From contig JAHHHT010000013.1 of the NCBI GenBank assembly GCA_019359235.1, positions 169,049-233,048 of the forward strand: 64,000 nucleotides of DNA, read 5' to 3'. This stretch comes from Oscillatoria princeps RMCB-10 (GTDB lineage Bacteria; Cyanobacteriota; Cyanobacteriia; Cyanobacteriales; Oscillatoriaceae). The notes under the pieces were generated by a model. The model did no database searches. It saw nothing but the letters and a program-made list of their open reading frames with translations, and had not been told where the DNA came from. Below are positions 52,668 to 61,422 of this stretch, piece after piece (position 1 is the stretch's first letter; every line of letters starts with the position of its first letter). The position numbers and the translations under genes are program-made.

Positions 52668-54311
52668 ATGGAATTCAACTACAGTTACAAAGGAAGCACC
52701 GCAGTCAGCGACACCGGCGGAAGCACCCAGATGTCTTTCTCGCCCGATGTCAAGCGCCCGCCCACCTATTTTATCGGCGAATTGCGGAAAAATGTCGCCT
52801 TTCGCGAGGCGATTAGCGCTTTGCACGATGTCGTCGTTTCCGATTTGCGGTTCAAACCAAAAGACAAGACCGCTTACAAAGAGTGGCGGGCCAAACAAGA
52901 GGAAATAGACTGGCAGCAGGTCGCCAGTATGCGCCGGGAAGTTGCTGAGAAAATAAAGCTGTTGCAAGCGGAACTCACAGAGCTTGACCGGCACACCTCC
53001 TCTCGCCTGAAACCTTATTATGACGCCAGAGAGAAATTCCGTCAATACGTCTTCAAAAAGCAACTCGATATATACTTTCTCTTTGACCCGGTAATCACAG
53101 TCCACCCGGATGAGGTGTTCTTTGAGTGTTTCAGCGTCGATGAGTCCAGCTACGGTCGCCTGGGTGCCAGCTACGAAGTGTTTAAAAACATCAGCGAGTT
53201 CGCTTGCGGCACCACCAATATCGACTACTCAGCCGCACTCTACGACGAGTTCCAGAAAATCCGCAGCTACAAGACAACCCAATTTCAAATCGACCCGTCG
53301 GGATTCGAGGTTCAAACCACCAATGAAGAGACATTTAAGGAAGTCAAAATCGATTTGCCGGACAGTTGGGTGAGGGGTTTCTTGCAAGTTAGCTCGGCAA
53401 TGTCCCTGCCGGCAATCCGGTTTGACTTGCACCCAATGGACACTCACAACATCTGCTTTATCCTGCGCCGGCACAAAGAGCAAAAAGGCCCCCGCAGCCT
53501 GCGCTACCACCTCAAACCCGGAGCGCCGGTGCGCGTCGTCTTTGAACCCTGGAACATTGAACTGGTTTGCCCTCGCTCCCCCTATACAGGAAGTGATGAA
53601 AAAGTCATTCGAGTGTGGGGACGCCGGCGCATTCACATCCTGGAACGCCTCATTCCCATCGCCAAAAAGTTTACCGTTCACCTGCTAGGAAACGGTATGC
53701 CATCCTTCTACGTTGCGGACTTGGGCGACATGTCTTTTACCCTCGGTCTGTCCGGGTGGACAGCCAATGACTGGTCGCAATCTGGCAACTTCGACTTGAT
53801 GGCACCCCGCGCCGATGTGGACTCCTACACCCAGCAACTCATCTTTGATGAATTGCGGCACACTTGGTTAGAAACTCCTGACATTTTGGCGCAGCGCCTC
53901 AACCTGAACCGGGCGACGGTTTTGGGGGCTTTGAGCGCCTACACCCAAGCCGGTCGGGCCATTTACGACTTGAATAAGCAAGTGTACCGAGTGCGGGAGC
54001 TCAGCCGGGAACCCCTGCCGGTGGAGCGCCTGCGCTTTGCCAACGAGCGCGAAGAAAAGGCCACTCGCTTCCTGACCCAAAATGCCGTCCGTGTGACCTC
54101 AGTCACCGGCGATTCCGCAGGAGCGCTGGCACTGCAAGGCACTGTCCAAGACCGGGAAAAAATTTTCAACCCCTCCTTGACAGTTGATGCCGACGAACGT
54201 ATAATAGGTGCAGAATGTAATTGCAACTGGCACCAGCAAAACAAGCTGTACAAAGGCCCGTGCGAGCACATTCTGGCCCTGCGAATGCAACACGCTCGTC
54301 AGAGCCGGTAA
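52668..54311 (+). CDS. SWIM zinc-finger protein
   Basis: A 547-residue protein. A SWIM motif near the C-terminus reads AECNCNWHQQNKLYKGPCEHILAL (CxCx(n)CxH), a zinc finger that binds DNA or protein. The rest is not a SNF2 helicase. A winged-helix-like segment (LRHTWLETPDILAQRLNLNRATVLGALSAYTQAGRAIYDLNKQVYRVR, about 390-440) precedes it, and the N-terminal half is charged with one coiled coil (about 90-120). Similar SWIM proteins accompany MoxR ATPases, vWA proteins and WGR-HEAT proteins in predicted conflict systems, but MoxR and vWA genes are absent here. ATG 52668 gives the likely start MEFNYSYKG; GTG 52638 overlaps hicB. The retron RNA begins five bases after its stop. Confidence 0.8.
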   Translation: MEFNYSYKGSTAVSDTGGSTQMSFSPDVKRPPTYFIGELRKNVAFREAISALHDVVVSDLRFKPKDKTAYKEWRAKQEEIDWQQVASMRREVAEKIKLLQAELTELDRHTSSRLKPYYDAREKFRQYVFKKQLDIYFLFDPVITVHPDEVFFECFSVDESSYGRLGASYEVFKNISEFACGTTNIDYSAALYDEFQKIRSYKTTQFQIDPSGFEVQTTNEETFKEVKIDLPDSWVRGFLQVSSAMSLPAIRFDLHPMDTHNICFILRRHKEQKGPRSLRYHLKPGAPVRVVFEPWNIELVCPRSPYTGSDEKVIRVWGRRRIHILERLIPIAKKFTVHLLGNGMPSFYVADLGDMSFTLGLSGWTANDWSQSGNFDLMAPRADVDSYTQQLIFDELRHTWLETPDILAQRLNLNRATVLGALSAYTQAGRAIYDLNKQVYRVRELSREPLPVERLRFANEREEKATRFLTQNAVRVTSVTGDSAGALALQGTVQDREKIFNPSLTVDADERIIGAECNCNWHQQNKLYKGPCEHILALRMQHARQSR

Positions 54312-54315
54312 TTCC

Positions 54316-54558
54316 ATCACGCGCACGCTAATTACGAGGTAAACAGCCTTGCAATCCGGGCGGTGGATCGCCGTCCTTGCGCTCAGTCCAGACACGCATC
54401 ACTAGCCTGCTCTTGACTGTGCGGTCATTCGGGTACTGTCGCTATTTCAGTTTGACTTCCGCGAAGTAAATGAGCGACAGTACCCGAGACCGCTTGAGTT
54501 GAGCAGTCTAGTCCTGAGGGGTTTACGAAGGGGCAACCAAAGCTTAGCGGCGCGTGAT
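54316..54558 (+). ncRNA. Retron msr-msd RNA
   Basis: The ends form the retron a1/a2 inverted repeat: ATCACGCGCaCGCTAA at 54316-54331 pairs with TTAGCGGCGCGTGAT at 54544-54558 (one bulge). After a1 come small msr-like hairpins: AGGT(AAACA)GCCT near 54337, and GGCGG...CGCC near 54359-54373. The msd is a 112-nt hairpin at 54401-54512: ACTAG, CTGCTC, GCGGTC and CGGGTACTGTCGCT in the left arm all pair with the right arm, with a smaller ACTTC/GAAGT tip. Order and polarity match known retrons. The priming guanosine near 54327 is inferred by analogy with Ec86 (TTAGC-type context). Confidence 0.8.
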
Positions 54559-54652
54559 TTTTTATTTTTTTAGGATTATTTTTAACCGCTGAAATACAAG
54601 GATAAACGCAGATAAACGCGCCCAGCAGTTTTCACACTTAGAAGTGCAGTTA

Positions 54653-54732
54653 GATCCCCCCAAACCCCCCTTAAAAAGGGGGGCTTTGAGAATCTTCCCC
54701 CCCTTTTTAAGGAGGGGCTAGGGGGGGATATA
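54653..54732 (+). repeat. GATCCCCCC...GGGGGGAT element between msr-msd and the reverse transcriptase
   Basis: GATCCCCCCAAACCCCCCTTAAAAAGG...CCCCCCTTTTTAAGG...GGGGGGGAT: same family as the element inside the WGR gene. It probably inserted between the retron RNA and its reverse transcriptase, widening the gap to 267 bases. Confidence 0.8.
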
Positions 54733-54825
54733 ATATGTGTGCCTCACTCAGTTGCAATCTGCTAGATCAGCGTCCATCAGCGTCCATCTGCGGTTACAAT
54801 AAAAACAAAATATAACACCGGCACC

Positions 54826-56229
54826 ATGACTGACCAACCGAGAACCCGCCAAGAACTCTACGAACGCATCTGGCAAATTGGCAGAGAAGAAGTCATCCTC
54901 GAAGAAATGATTCGCTACGGATTCTGGCCGGCACAGGGCGAAATCCCCCAAGATCCAGCCGATGAAATCCGGCGCAAAGGAGAAATCCGGCGGGAGCTCG
55001 ACGAACTGCGGCGCGAGACATCCCGCCTGCAAAACGAACAAGCGCTCCGCAAACAAATGCTCAAGCAGCGACTGGCTGAGTCGCGGCGCAAGCGTCAGGA
55101 AACAAAAGAGCGGCGAGAAAGAGAGCGTCAAGAACGCGCCCAAGCGTGGCTAGAGAAAAAACAGAAAGAAATCATCTATCTGGGGGAAGATGTTTCTGGT
55201 GGGCTCAACCGCACAGAAGGCAATCCGGAGCGGTTGCAAAGTAACAGCTTGCCCCTCTGCCAAACAGCAGAAGAAATTGCCGGCGCAATCGGAATTGCTG
55301 TCGGCGAGTTGCGCTTTCTCGCCTTTGACCGGAAAACCTCAACAACCTCCCACTACATTCGCTTCAAAATTCCTAAAAAAACGGGTGGCGAGCGGCAGAT
55401 TTCCGCGCCAATGCCGCGCTTGAAGCGAGCCCAGCACTGGATACTCAGCAATATTTTGGAAAAGCTGGAAGTTCACGACGCCGCTCACGGATTCAGGCGC
55501 GAGCGCTCCATCCTCACCAACGCCCAACCTCACGTCGCCGCAGACGTTATTATCAACTTCGACCTCAAAGATTTCTTTCCCTCAATTTCCTACAGACGAG
55601 TTAAAGGACTTTTCCAGTCATTCGGCTATTCAGAATCCGCCGCCACCATCTTCGGGTTGCTCTGTACGGAACCCGAGATTGAAGAAGTCGAATTAGACGC
55701 AAAGACTTACTTTGTCGCAACTAGCGACCGGCACCTCCCGCAAGGTTCCCCCGCATCTCCAGCGATTACCAACTTGCTGTGCCGGCGCTTAGACCGGCGG
55801 CTGGTTCAGATGGCGCAAGAACTCGGCTTTACTTACACCCGCTACGCAGACGACCTCACCTTTTCCGGTGCCGGTGAAAGCCTGCGCCACATTTGCAACA
55901 TCCTCAGACGCACAGAATCAATAGTCGCCCACGAAGGATTTGCCATCAACGAACAGAAAACCCGAATCCTGCGCAAAAACCGGCAGCAAGAAGTCACCGG
56001 CATAGTCGTCAACAGCCACCCCAACATTTCCAGAGAAACCTTAAAACGCTTCCGCGCCACACTCTACCAAATTGAGAAAGACGGCTTAGAAGGCAAGCAC
56101 TGGGGAAACTCCGACACCCTTCTCGCCTCCCTGCAGGGGTTTGCCAATTTTGTCGCAATGGTCAACCCCCAAAAAGGCGCTGAATTTATAGAGCAAATCC
56201 AGCGCATTAAAGAAAAATACAGGCTTTAG
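54826..56229 (+). CDS. Retron-type reverse transcriptase with N-terminal coiled coil
   Basis: A 467-residue protein. Residues about 1-125 are charged and helical, with a long coiled coil of Arg/Glu-rich sequence (RRKRQETKERRERERQERAQ). The reverse transcriptase spans about 165-455: IPKKTGGERQISAP, AAHGFRRERSILTNAQPH (retron NAxxH, Asn232-His236), NFDLKDFFPSIS, LPQGSPASPAITN, YTRYADDLTF (catalytic YADD 340-343) and VTGIVVN (390-396), the VTG motif specific for retrons. ATG 54826. It acts on the msr-msd RNA at 54316-54558 to make branched msDNA. No separate effector gene adjoins; the N-terminal extension or the SWIM protein could play that part, which is inference. Confidence 0.92.
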   Translation: MTDQPRTRQELYERIWQIGREEVILEEMIRYGFWPAQGEIPQDPADEIRRKGEIRRELDELRRETSRLQNEQALRKQMLKQRLAESRRKRQETKERRERERQERAQAWLEKKQKEIIYLGEDVSGGLNRTEGNPERLQSNSLPLCQTAEEIAGAIGIAVGELRFLAFDRKTSTTSHYIRFKIPKKTGGERQISAPMPRLKRAQHWILSNILEKLEVHDAAHGFRRERSILTNAQPHVAADVIINFDLKDFFPSISYRRVKGLFQSFGYSESAATIFGLLCTEPEIEEVELDAKTYFVATSDRHLPQGSPASPAITNLLCRRLDRRLVQMAQELGFTYTRYADDLTFSGAGESLRHICNILRRTESIVAHEGFAINEQKTRILRKNRQQEVTGIVVNSHPNISRETLKRFRATLYQIEKDGLEGKHWGNSDTLLASLQGFANFVAMVNPQKGAEFIEQIQRIKEKYRL

Positions 56230-56462
56230 AAACCGGGTTTCTTAAAGAAACCCGGTTTCTAGTTCCCCTCGTTCCCAGGCGGAGCCTGGGAACGCCCCTT
56301 TGGAGGCTCTGCCTCCTTTCAAGGGACAAGCCGCATTATTAGCCAGTTGCCGCATTCTAGTTCTCCCCCTCTCCCCTTGTGGGAGAGGGGGCTGGGGGGT
56401 GAGGGGCTGACCCCAAGTGAGGTTAATAGAAACCCGGTTTCTTTAAGAAACCGGGTTTCTAG
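56229..56462. repeat. Cluster of dispersed palindromes
   Basis: AGAAACCGGGTTTCTTAAAGAAACCCGGTTTCT right at the RT stop codon, then CCCAGGCGGAGCCTGGGA, CTCCCCCTCTCCCCTTGTGGGAGAGGGGG and a second AGAAACCCGGTTTCTTTAAGAAACCGGG. Convergent genes meet here, so the palindromes may end transcription on both strands. Confidence 0.85.
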
Positions 56463-57128
56463 TTACTTAACCCCTTCAGGCACAGCAAATCCAGGGCAAG
56501 AAACCTTCGTCCCGCCCAGCCCGCAATATCCATTAGGATTTTTCGCCAGGTATTGCTGGTGGTAGGCTTCCGCGTAGTAAAATTCAGGAGCGTCAATAAT
56601 TTCAGTAGTAATCGCCTTGTAACCGGCAGCTTTCAGAGCTTCCTGATAAGCGGATCGCGAAGCTTCAGCCAGCTTCCTTTGCTCGTCCGAATATACGTAA
56701 ATTCCCGAACGGTACTGAGTGCCAGCATCATTGCCCTGACGCATCCCTTGAGTGGGGTCGTGGCTTTCCCAAAACACCTTCAGGAGAGCCTCATAACTGA
56801 TAGCTTTCGCGTCAAAAACAACGCGAACCACTTCATTGTGACCCGTCATGCCGGTGCAAACCTCCTCATACAGCGGGTTCGGCGTTATGCCGGCGGCGTA
56901 GCCCACCGCAGTGCTGAACACGCCCTCAAGCTGCCAAAATTTGCGTTCCGCCCCCCAGAAACACCCCATGCCAAACATCGCCATCTCCATCCCCAGCGGG
57001 TAAGGGGGTTTCAGCGGATTCCCGCTCACATAGTGACGGGCGGGAACCTGCATCACCTGCGCCCGTCCAGGCAAAGCCTCCTGAGGAGTGGGGAGTGCCA
57101 GCTTCTTGCCAAATCCGAATAGCCCCAT
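56463..57128 (-). CDS. msrA: Peptide methionine sulfoxide reductase MsrA
   Basis: A 221-residue enzyme that reduces methionine-S-sulfoxide in proteins. The catalytic Cys56 is in GMGCFWGAE, followed by VGYAAG and [11 protein letters not shown]. The histidine and resolving residues are in [25 protein letters not shown], where the C-terminal cysteines recycle the active site. The 45-residue N-terminal extension ([22 protein letters not shown]...) is the cyanobacterial/plant-type longer form. Cytoplasmic oxidative-stress protection. Single gene, opposite in direction to the retron. Confidence 0.95.
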   Translation of the reverse strand: MGLFGFGKKLALPTPQEALPGRAQVMQVPARHYVSGNPLKPPYPLGMEMAMFGMGCFWGAERKFWQLEGVFSTAVGYAAGITPNPLYEEVCTGMTGHNEVVRVVFDAKAISYEALLKVFWESHDPTQGMRQGNDAGTQYRSGIYVYSDEQRKLAEASRSAYQEALKAAGYKAITTEIIDAPEFYYAEAYHQQYLAKNPNGYCGLGGTKVSCPGFAVPEGVK

Positions 57129-57211
57129 GAGTTTCTACTGATTTCTGAACGACATCTTTACTTTACTTAATATAATACCAGAGTTGCCGCGACCGGGAGG
57201 CGGAAAACCGA

Positions 57212-57290
57212 CAGTTTGTAGTAGGGCTTTAGCCCCCCAGTTTGTAGTAGGGCTTTAGCCCCCCAGTTTGTAGTAGGGCTTTAGCCCCAC
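57212..57290 (+). repeat. TTTGTAGTAGGGCTTTAGCCCC tandem x3
   Basis: Three consecutive copies of the unit described at 22191, here ending CCCCAG or CCCCAC, in the divergent gap between msrA and the next gene. Confidence 0.9.
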
Positions 57291-57369
57291 AGCCCCTCTG
57301 GCCAGCCCCCAGGCCGGCAGCCGGCGAGGCCGGTGAGCTAAAGTGAAGAAGAGTTGCGGGAAAGAGCGT

Positions 57370-58005
57370 ATGGATGAAGTTGTCAAAAAAGTCGCAGCAT
57401 TAGGATTGCCCGGTATAATCTTAGTAACAGTCATGGCAACAACCGGCTTAACAGGAGCCGCTGCCATTACAGCCGCCCTAGCCCTACTGGGAGGGCCAGC
57501 CGGAATGCTGGGCGGGATAGCAGTTTTGGGAGTCACAGCACTGATTGCCGACGCCCTGACAAAAGTAGGACTTGAGGATTTGCTGACCGCCATTTATTGC
57601 GAAAGGCGGCAGACTGAAGCGCACGGAAAACTGCTCAGCGAACTTGAGTCTCTGTCACTCTTTGATGCCGACATGAAAGACCGGCTCAGAGCCACAGTCA
57701 CTGATGGGTGCGGCTGCTCAACCGCAGTCAGCGACAGCCCCACAGAAGTCACCCGAGAAGTCATCTCCATCTTAAACAGCGTCCCTGGAATCACACCGGC
57801 ACACCACCGAGACTTCAAACATTCCAATCCCATGCTCAGACTGAGAGACGGCACAGCCGTCAGAACCTGGAAAAACCCACTTGGCGTTGACCACGTTTTT
57901 TTAGCCGACAGAGATGATAAAATGGTTTACAGCGGCTTTGTCGGCTGGACAGACAGTGACGGACTCAATCAAGCCTTAAATCGCATCAGGAGAGACTTTA
58001 CCTAA
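57370..58005 (+). CDS. Protein with Gly/Ala-rich hydrophobic N-terminus
   Basis: A 211-residue protein of no family I can name with certainty. Residues about 9-65 are hydrophobic and rich in Gly/Ala (GLPGIILVTVMATTGLTGAAAITAALALLGGPAGMLGGIAVLGVTALIADAL), suggesting two closely packed membrane helices as in pore-forming or oligomeric modules. A soluble part follows with CGCS and a C-terminal segment (LRLRDGTAVRTWKNPLGVDHVFLADRDDKMVYSGFVGWTDSDGL). ATG 57370 is favoured over GTG 57343 for its GAAAGAG site. Stands alone, near the retron/conflict island. A membrane-acting effector is one possibility, only a guess. Confidence 0.55.
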   Translation: MDEVVKKVAALGLPGIILVTVMATTGLTGAAAITAALALLGGPAGMLGGIAVLGVTALIADALTKVGLEDLLTAIYCERRQTEAHGKLLSELESLSLFDADMKDRLRATVTDGCGCSTAVSDSPTEVTREVISILNSVPGITPAHHRDFKHSNPMLRLRDGTAVRTWKNPLGVDHVFLADRDDKMVYSGFVGWTDSDGLNQALNRIRRDFT

Positions 58006-58082
58006 GTGCCGGCTCTCCATGACTTAATCAATCCCTCCACTGACCAATCCCCAGTAGCGTTCCCCCAAGGGAACGCACCTGC

Positions 58083-58243
58083 AAGGGGAGCATCCCCTTT
58101 TTGCAAATATTTTCACCCCCTCACCCCCCGCGCCCTTCGCCATAAAGAGAGAGGGGGGAACAATAAAGAATTCTCCCCTCTCCCCTTGTGGGAGAGGGGT
58201 TGGGGGTGAGGGGGAGTACAAAAATGGAATGCTCCCCCTGCAA
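58083..58243. repeat. Nested repeat: GGGGAGCATCCC arms around a CTCTCCCCTTGTGGGAGAGG palindrome
   Basis: Left arm GGGGAGCATCCCCTTTTTG (58086) and right arm CAAAAATGGAATGCTCCCC (58219-58237) are inverted. They correspond to the halves of the palindrome at 38167, with the CTCCCC-type element inserted between. Confidence 0.75.
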
Positions 58244-58268
58244 ATCTGACAGCTTAACTTTTAATAAA

Positions 58269-59312
58269 ATGTTAGAAAAAAAGCTCAAAGCCAAATTTGC
58301 TGTCACCTTCGGGTTCGTCTGGCTGACATTAGGCTGGTTCGCCGGGGCGAAAGCTGACAATTACTGGGCACTGGGCGTCGGGCATCGGGCATTGCTAATC
58401 CCCCGATACCGGAACCTAATTGCGGTGAATCAACCCAACACCCTATTACTTAACATTGCGCGTCAGTCAGGCGTTTCTTACGCACAAATGGGCGCAGCCA
58501 AACAGCTGACGGCGAACTTTTATGCAGCAAAAGCCGTTGTCAGCGTCCACCGGCACCCCTCGGAAGAATCGGAGATGGTGACTCAGGCGCTGCATGGCGA
58601 ACCGGTCAGAGTTCTCCGCCGGCAAAATTCATGGGTGCAAGTCAGTTTGCCAGATCAATTTGACTATCGCGGGTGGGTGCGGGCGTCAGATTTGGCAAGC
58701 ATTTCCTCAGGGAGACAGTGGGAAAAACGCTCAATCGTTTCTGTTGCGCGAGCCTCCGTGCGAACCCTCCCCCGCCCGGATGCGCCGGCTTTCCTGGTTT
58801 TGCCTCTCGGTACAGTAGTCGGTGCCGGTGCGCGAGCAGATGGCAACTTCACATTGGTGGAACTGGTAGACGGGCGACAGGGATATATCCTCTCTAGAGA
58901 GTTGCTGGATTACTCACAGCAAAATCGCGAGCGGGTGTCGGGAGAGCGCATTCTAGAAACCGCACGCCACCTATTAGGCCAGCCCTATCTCTGGGGCGGG
59001 ATGACGACAGCCGGTGTGGACTGTTCCGGCTTCGCTCACACTGTTTTCAAAGTTCACGGAATCCGCCTGCACCGCGACGCAGACCAGCAATATTTTTCTG
59101 ACGGAATTAGCATCCCTCCCGACCAACTGCAACCGGGGGATCTCGTCTTTTTTGAAACTTACACTTCTGGCCCTTCTCATTTGGGAATCTATGCCGGCAA
59201 TGGCAAGTTTATCCAGGCGTCCTCCACTGCCGGTGTGATTTACAGCTCCCTCGACGCCCCCGATTTTTCAGAGCGTTTCCTGGGCGCAAAAAGGATTCTT
59301 CGCCGCCGGTAG
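58269..59312 (+). CDS. Secreted NlpC/P60 peptidoglycan hydrolase with SH3 domains
   Basis: A 347-residue protein. Signal peptide from ATG 58269 (KFAVTFGFVWLTLGWFAGAKA). Two bacterial SH3-like segments follow (about 90-145 and 150-215), and a C-terminal NlpC/P60 domain (about 225-345) with catalytic Cys252 in GVDCSGFAH, His304 in PSHLGIYAG and Gln316 in KFIQAS as the third polar residue. It cleaves bonds in cell-wall peptides, usually gamma-D-Glu-diaminopimelate. Longer upstream starts would translate repeat sequence. Periplasmic; may act in septal wall remodelling or nanopore formation between cells. Confidence 0.88.
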   Translation: MLEKKLKAKFAVTFGFVWLTLGWFAGAKADNYWALGVGHRALLIPRYRNLIAVNQPNTLLLNIARQSGVSYAQMGAAKQLTANFYAAKAVVSVHRHPSEESEMVTQALHGEPVRVLRRQNSWVQVSLPDQFDYRGWVRASDLASISSGRQWEKRSIVSVARASVRTLPRPDAPAFLVLPLGTVVGAGARADGNFTLVELVDGRQGYILSRELLDYSQQNRERVSGERILETARHLLGQPYLWGGMTTAGVDCSGFAHTVFKVHGIRLHRDADQQYFSDGISIPPDQLQPGDLVFFETYTSGPSHLGIYAGNGKFIQASSTAGVIYSSLDAPDFSERFLGAKRILRRR

Positions 59313-59664
59313 GGGCGGGTTCCCCCGAAACCTTTGCCCCACCGCGAAGGGGATTGATAAACCCGCCCCCAACACCCGCCCCAACACCCGCCCCCAACAC
59401 CCGCCCCTACTGTACAGTAACCATGCTACCGGACTTGATATTATGTAAATTTTCCTATCATCCCCGCCTAGCAGCGCTCTGCTTAGGGTTATATTGATAG
59501 AAAAACAGGCGTCGCACACTAGAACGATGATAGAAACTTTTTCCACGACCCCGAAAATCCCCTCTTGCTCCCCCTCCCCGTACACGGGGAGGGGGTTGGG
59601 GGGTGGGGTTCTTCATTCCACGAATGTGCAACGCTGAAAAACATCTCTCTGGTGAAATAGAATC
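59313..59664. repeat. Intergenic repeats between the NlpC/P60 and kinase genes
   Basis: About 350 bp. ACACCCGCCCC-type short repeats at 59360-59405, then the CTCCCCCTCCCCGTACACGGGGAGGGGG palindrome at 59568-59610. No gene seen. Confidence 0.8.
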
Positions 59665-61026
59665 ATGCCACCGGCACTCCTGAACAACCGCTATCGCATT
59701 ATTAAGACCCTGGGCGCAGGCGGTTTTGGCGAAACTTTTCTGGCGGAAGATACCCAGATGCCTTCCAGTCGCCGCTGCGTAATAAAGCAACTCAAGCCGG
59801 TGGCGAACAATCCCCAGATGTACAATATCGTGCGAGATCGGTTCCAGCGAGAAGCCGCTGTCCTGGAAGATTTGGGCGATGGCAGCAACCAAATTCCCCG
59901 GCTGTACGCTTACTTTTCAGAAGCGGGACAGTTCTACTTAGTGCAAGAGTGGGTTGAGGGCGAAACTCTGACGCGAAAAATAGACACATCTGGGGTGATG
60001 AGTGAGAGTTCAGTCAGGGCGCTGCTGAGCAGTATCCTGCCAGTTCTCGATTTTGTCCACAGCAAGCGGATTGTCCACCGGGATATCAAGCCGGATAATA
60101 TCATTTTGCGGCAGCGGGATGGCTTGCCGGTGCTGATTGACTTCGGTGCTGTCAAAGAAACAATGGGCACCGGCATCAATTCCACCGGCAATACTGCCAG
60201 TTCGATTGTCATTGGCACCCCCGGATTTATGCCTAGCGAGCAGGCTGCCGGCAGACCGATGTATTCTAGCGATTTGTACTCCTTAGGGCTGACCGCGATT
60301 TATCTGCTCACCGGCAAATGGCCACAAGAACTTGCAGATCCGCTAGCCGGTGAAATTGCTTGGCACCGGCACGCTTTGAATGTCAGTCCTTCCCTAGCTG
60401 CGGTGCTAGACAAAGCCATTCAATTCAGTCCGCGCGAACGCTACGCCACCGCCAGAGAAATGCTTTCCGCCTTGCAATATAGCGGTGTTCCCATCTCCCC
60501 TACCCCACCTTCTCCTCCTGCAGGCGAACCCACAGAACCCACTGCAGCGGTGTCTCCTCGATCAACGCAGACAAACACCTACACTTCAAGTTTAGGAGAC
60601 GTTCAAAAACTAGCCATTTTAGGCAGTATAATAGGAGCCTCTATCATTGTCGGTCTTGTTGTCGCAAGACCGCCTCAAGTGGTAGTAGCGCCCATTCACA
60701 ACACCCAGCCCCGTTCCATCGGCTGGCTCAGAATAGGTGCTGTAAGCAAAACTGCGGGCTTTGCATATGTGGGCGACCCCCTGATTGCAACGAAGCAGCC
60801 AGTCACCATTTCTCCTCCTGTCGTCCCCTCACCCGGAGCAGCAGTAACTGTTACAACAGGAGTTAATCTGAGAAAAGATATGCCCAGAAAACCCAAGTAC
60901 GACTTGCCAGAGAAAGTTGGCGTCCTTAAGGAGGGACAGCAAATCATCATTCTCAAAGTAGATTATTTCGCCGAATCTAATTCAGCACCCATCGCAGTTT
61001 GGGCAGAAGTTGGCTTTCCCAATTAA
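59665..61026 (+). CDS. Membrane-anchored Ser/Thr kinase with SH3-like C-terminus
   Basis: A 453-residue protein. The kinase domain is nearly that of the 36371 gene (NNRYRIIKTLGAGGFGETF, CVIKQL, HRDIKPDN, IDFGAVKE, GTPGFMPSEQ). A Pro/Thr-rich linker and a transmembrane helix (LAILGSIIGASIIVGLVVA, about 312-331) lead outside to two beta-rich modules: IGWLRIGAVSKTAGFAYVGDPLI, and VTVTTGVNLRKDMPRKPKYDLPEKVGVLKEGQQIIIL, the latter like a bacterial SH3 domain. A periplasmic wall- or ligand-sensing part coupled to a cytoplasmic kinase is likely. ATG 59665 gives MPPALLNNRY. Paralogue of 34135 and 36371. Confidence 0.9.
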   Translation: MPPALLNNRYRIIKTLGAGGFGETFLAEDTQMPSSRRCVIKQLKPVANNPQMYNIVRDRFQREAAVLEDLGDGSNQIPRLYAYFSEAGQFYLVQEWVEGETLTRKIDTSGVMSESSVRALLSSILPVLDFVHSKRIVHRDIKPDNIILRQRDGLPVLIDFGAVKETMGTGINSTGNTASSIVIGTPGFMPSEQAAGRPMYSSDLYSLGLTAIYLLTGKWPQELADPLAGEIAWHRHALNVSPSLAAVLDKAIQFSPRERYATAREMLSALQYSGVPISPTPPSPPAGEPTEPTAAVSPRSTQTNTYTSSLGDVQKLAILGSIIGASIIVGLVVARPPQVVVAPIHNTQPRSIGWLRIGAVSKTAGFAYVGDPLIATKQPVTISPPVVPSPGAAVTVTTGVNLRKDMPRKPKYDLPEKVGVLKEGQQIIILKVDYFAESNSAPIAVWAEVGFPN

Positions 61027-61104
61027 GCCAGCTCAGGGAATTGCCGGTTCGGATTCAGTTATAATAGAAACCAGACCCCCATTATTAAACCGGCAGGACA
61101 TAAC

Positions 61105-61422
61105 ATGACCCAAACACCAGAAAAACGCACCCCGCGTCGGGGAAGGGTATTCCCCTCACACAACATACCGCCCGAGGAACTGGCCAGACGCCAAGCTGAA
61201 CTGGAGGCATTTGGTAAGCGTTCTCGCGCAATTTTTGAGCGAGTCCGCCCAGAAGTGATAGATGGCCACTACAATTGGTTCATCGTCATCGAGCCAAATA
61301 GCGGGGACTATTTCATTGATGTCGCTATGGAGGATGCCACACAAAAAGCTTGCCAGAAGCACCCCCACAGTAAGCTTTGCGCTTTCCGTCTGAATGAGAC
61401 AGGAGCCTGCGGTCAAATATGA
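61105..61422 (+). CDS. Hypothetical protein paired with a retropepsin-like protein
   Basis: A 105-residue protein of unknown family. A basic N-terminus (MTQTPEKRTPRRGRVFPSHNI) is followed by a helix (PPEELARRQAELEAFGKRSRAIFERVRP) and a beta-rich part (HYNWFIVIEPNSGDYFIDVAMEDATQKACQKHPHSKLCAFRLNETGACG). The overlap of its stop with the next start (ATGA at 61419-61422) indicates coupled translation, so it probably works with the aspartic-protease-like protein, as regulator, substrate or antitoxin-like partner. The last idea is speculation. Confidence 0.7.
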   Translation: MTQTPEKRTPRRGRVFPSHNIPPEELARRQAELEAFGKRSRAIFERVRPEVIDGHYNWFIVIEPNSGDYFIDVAMEDATQKACQKHPHSKLCAFRLNETGACGQI

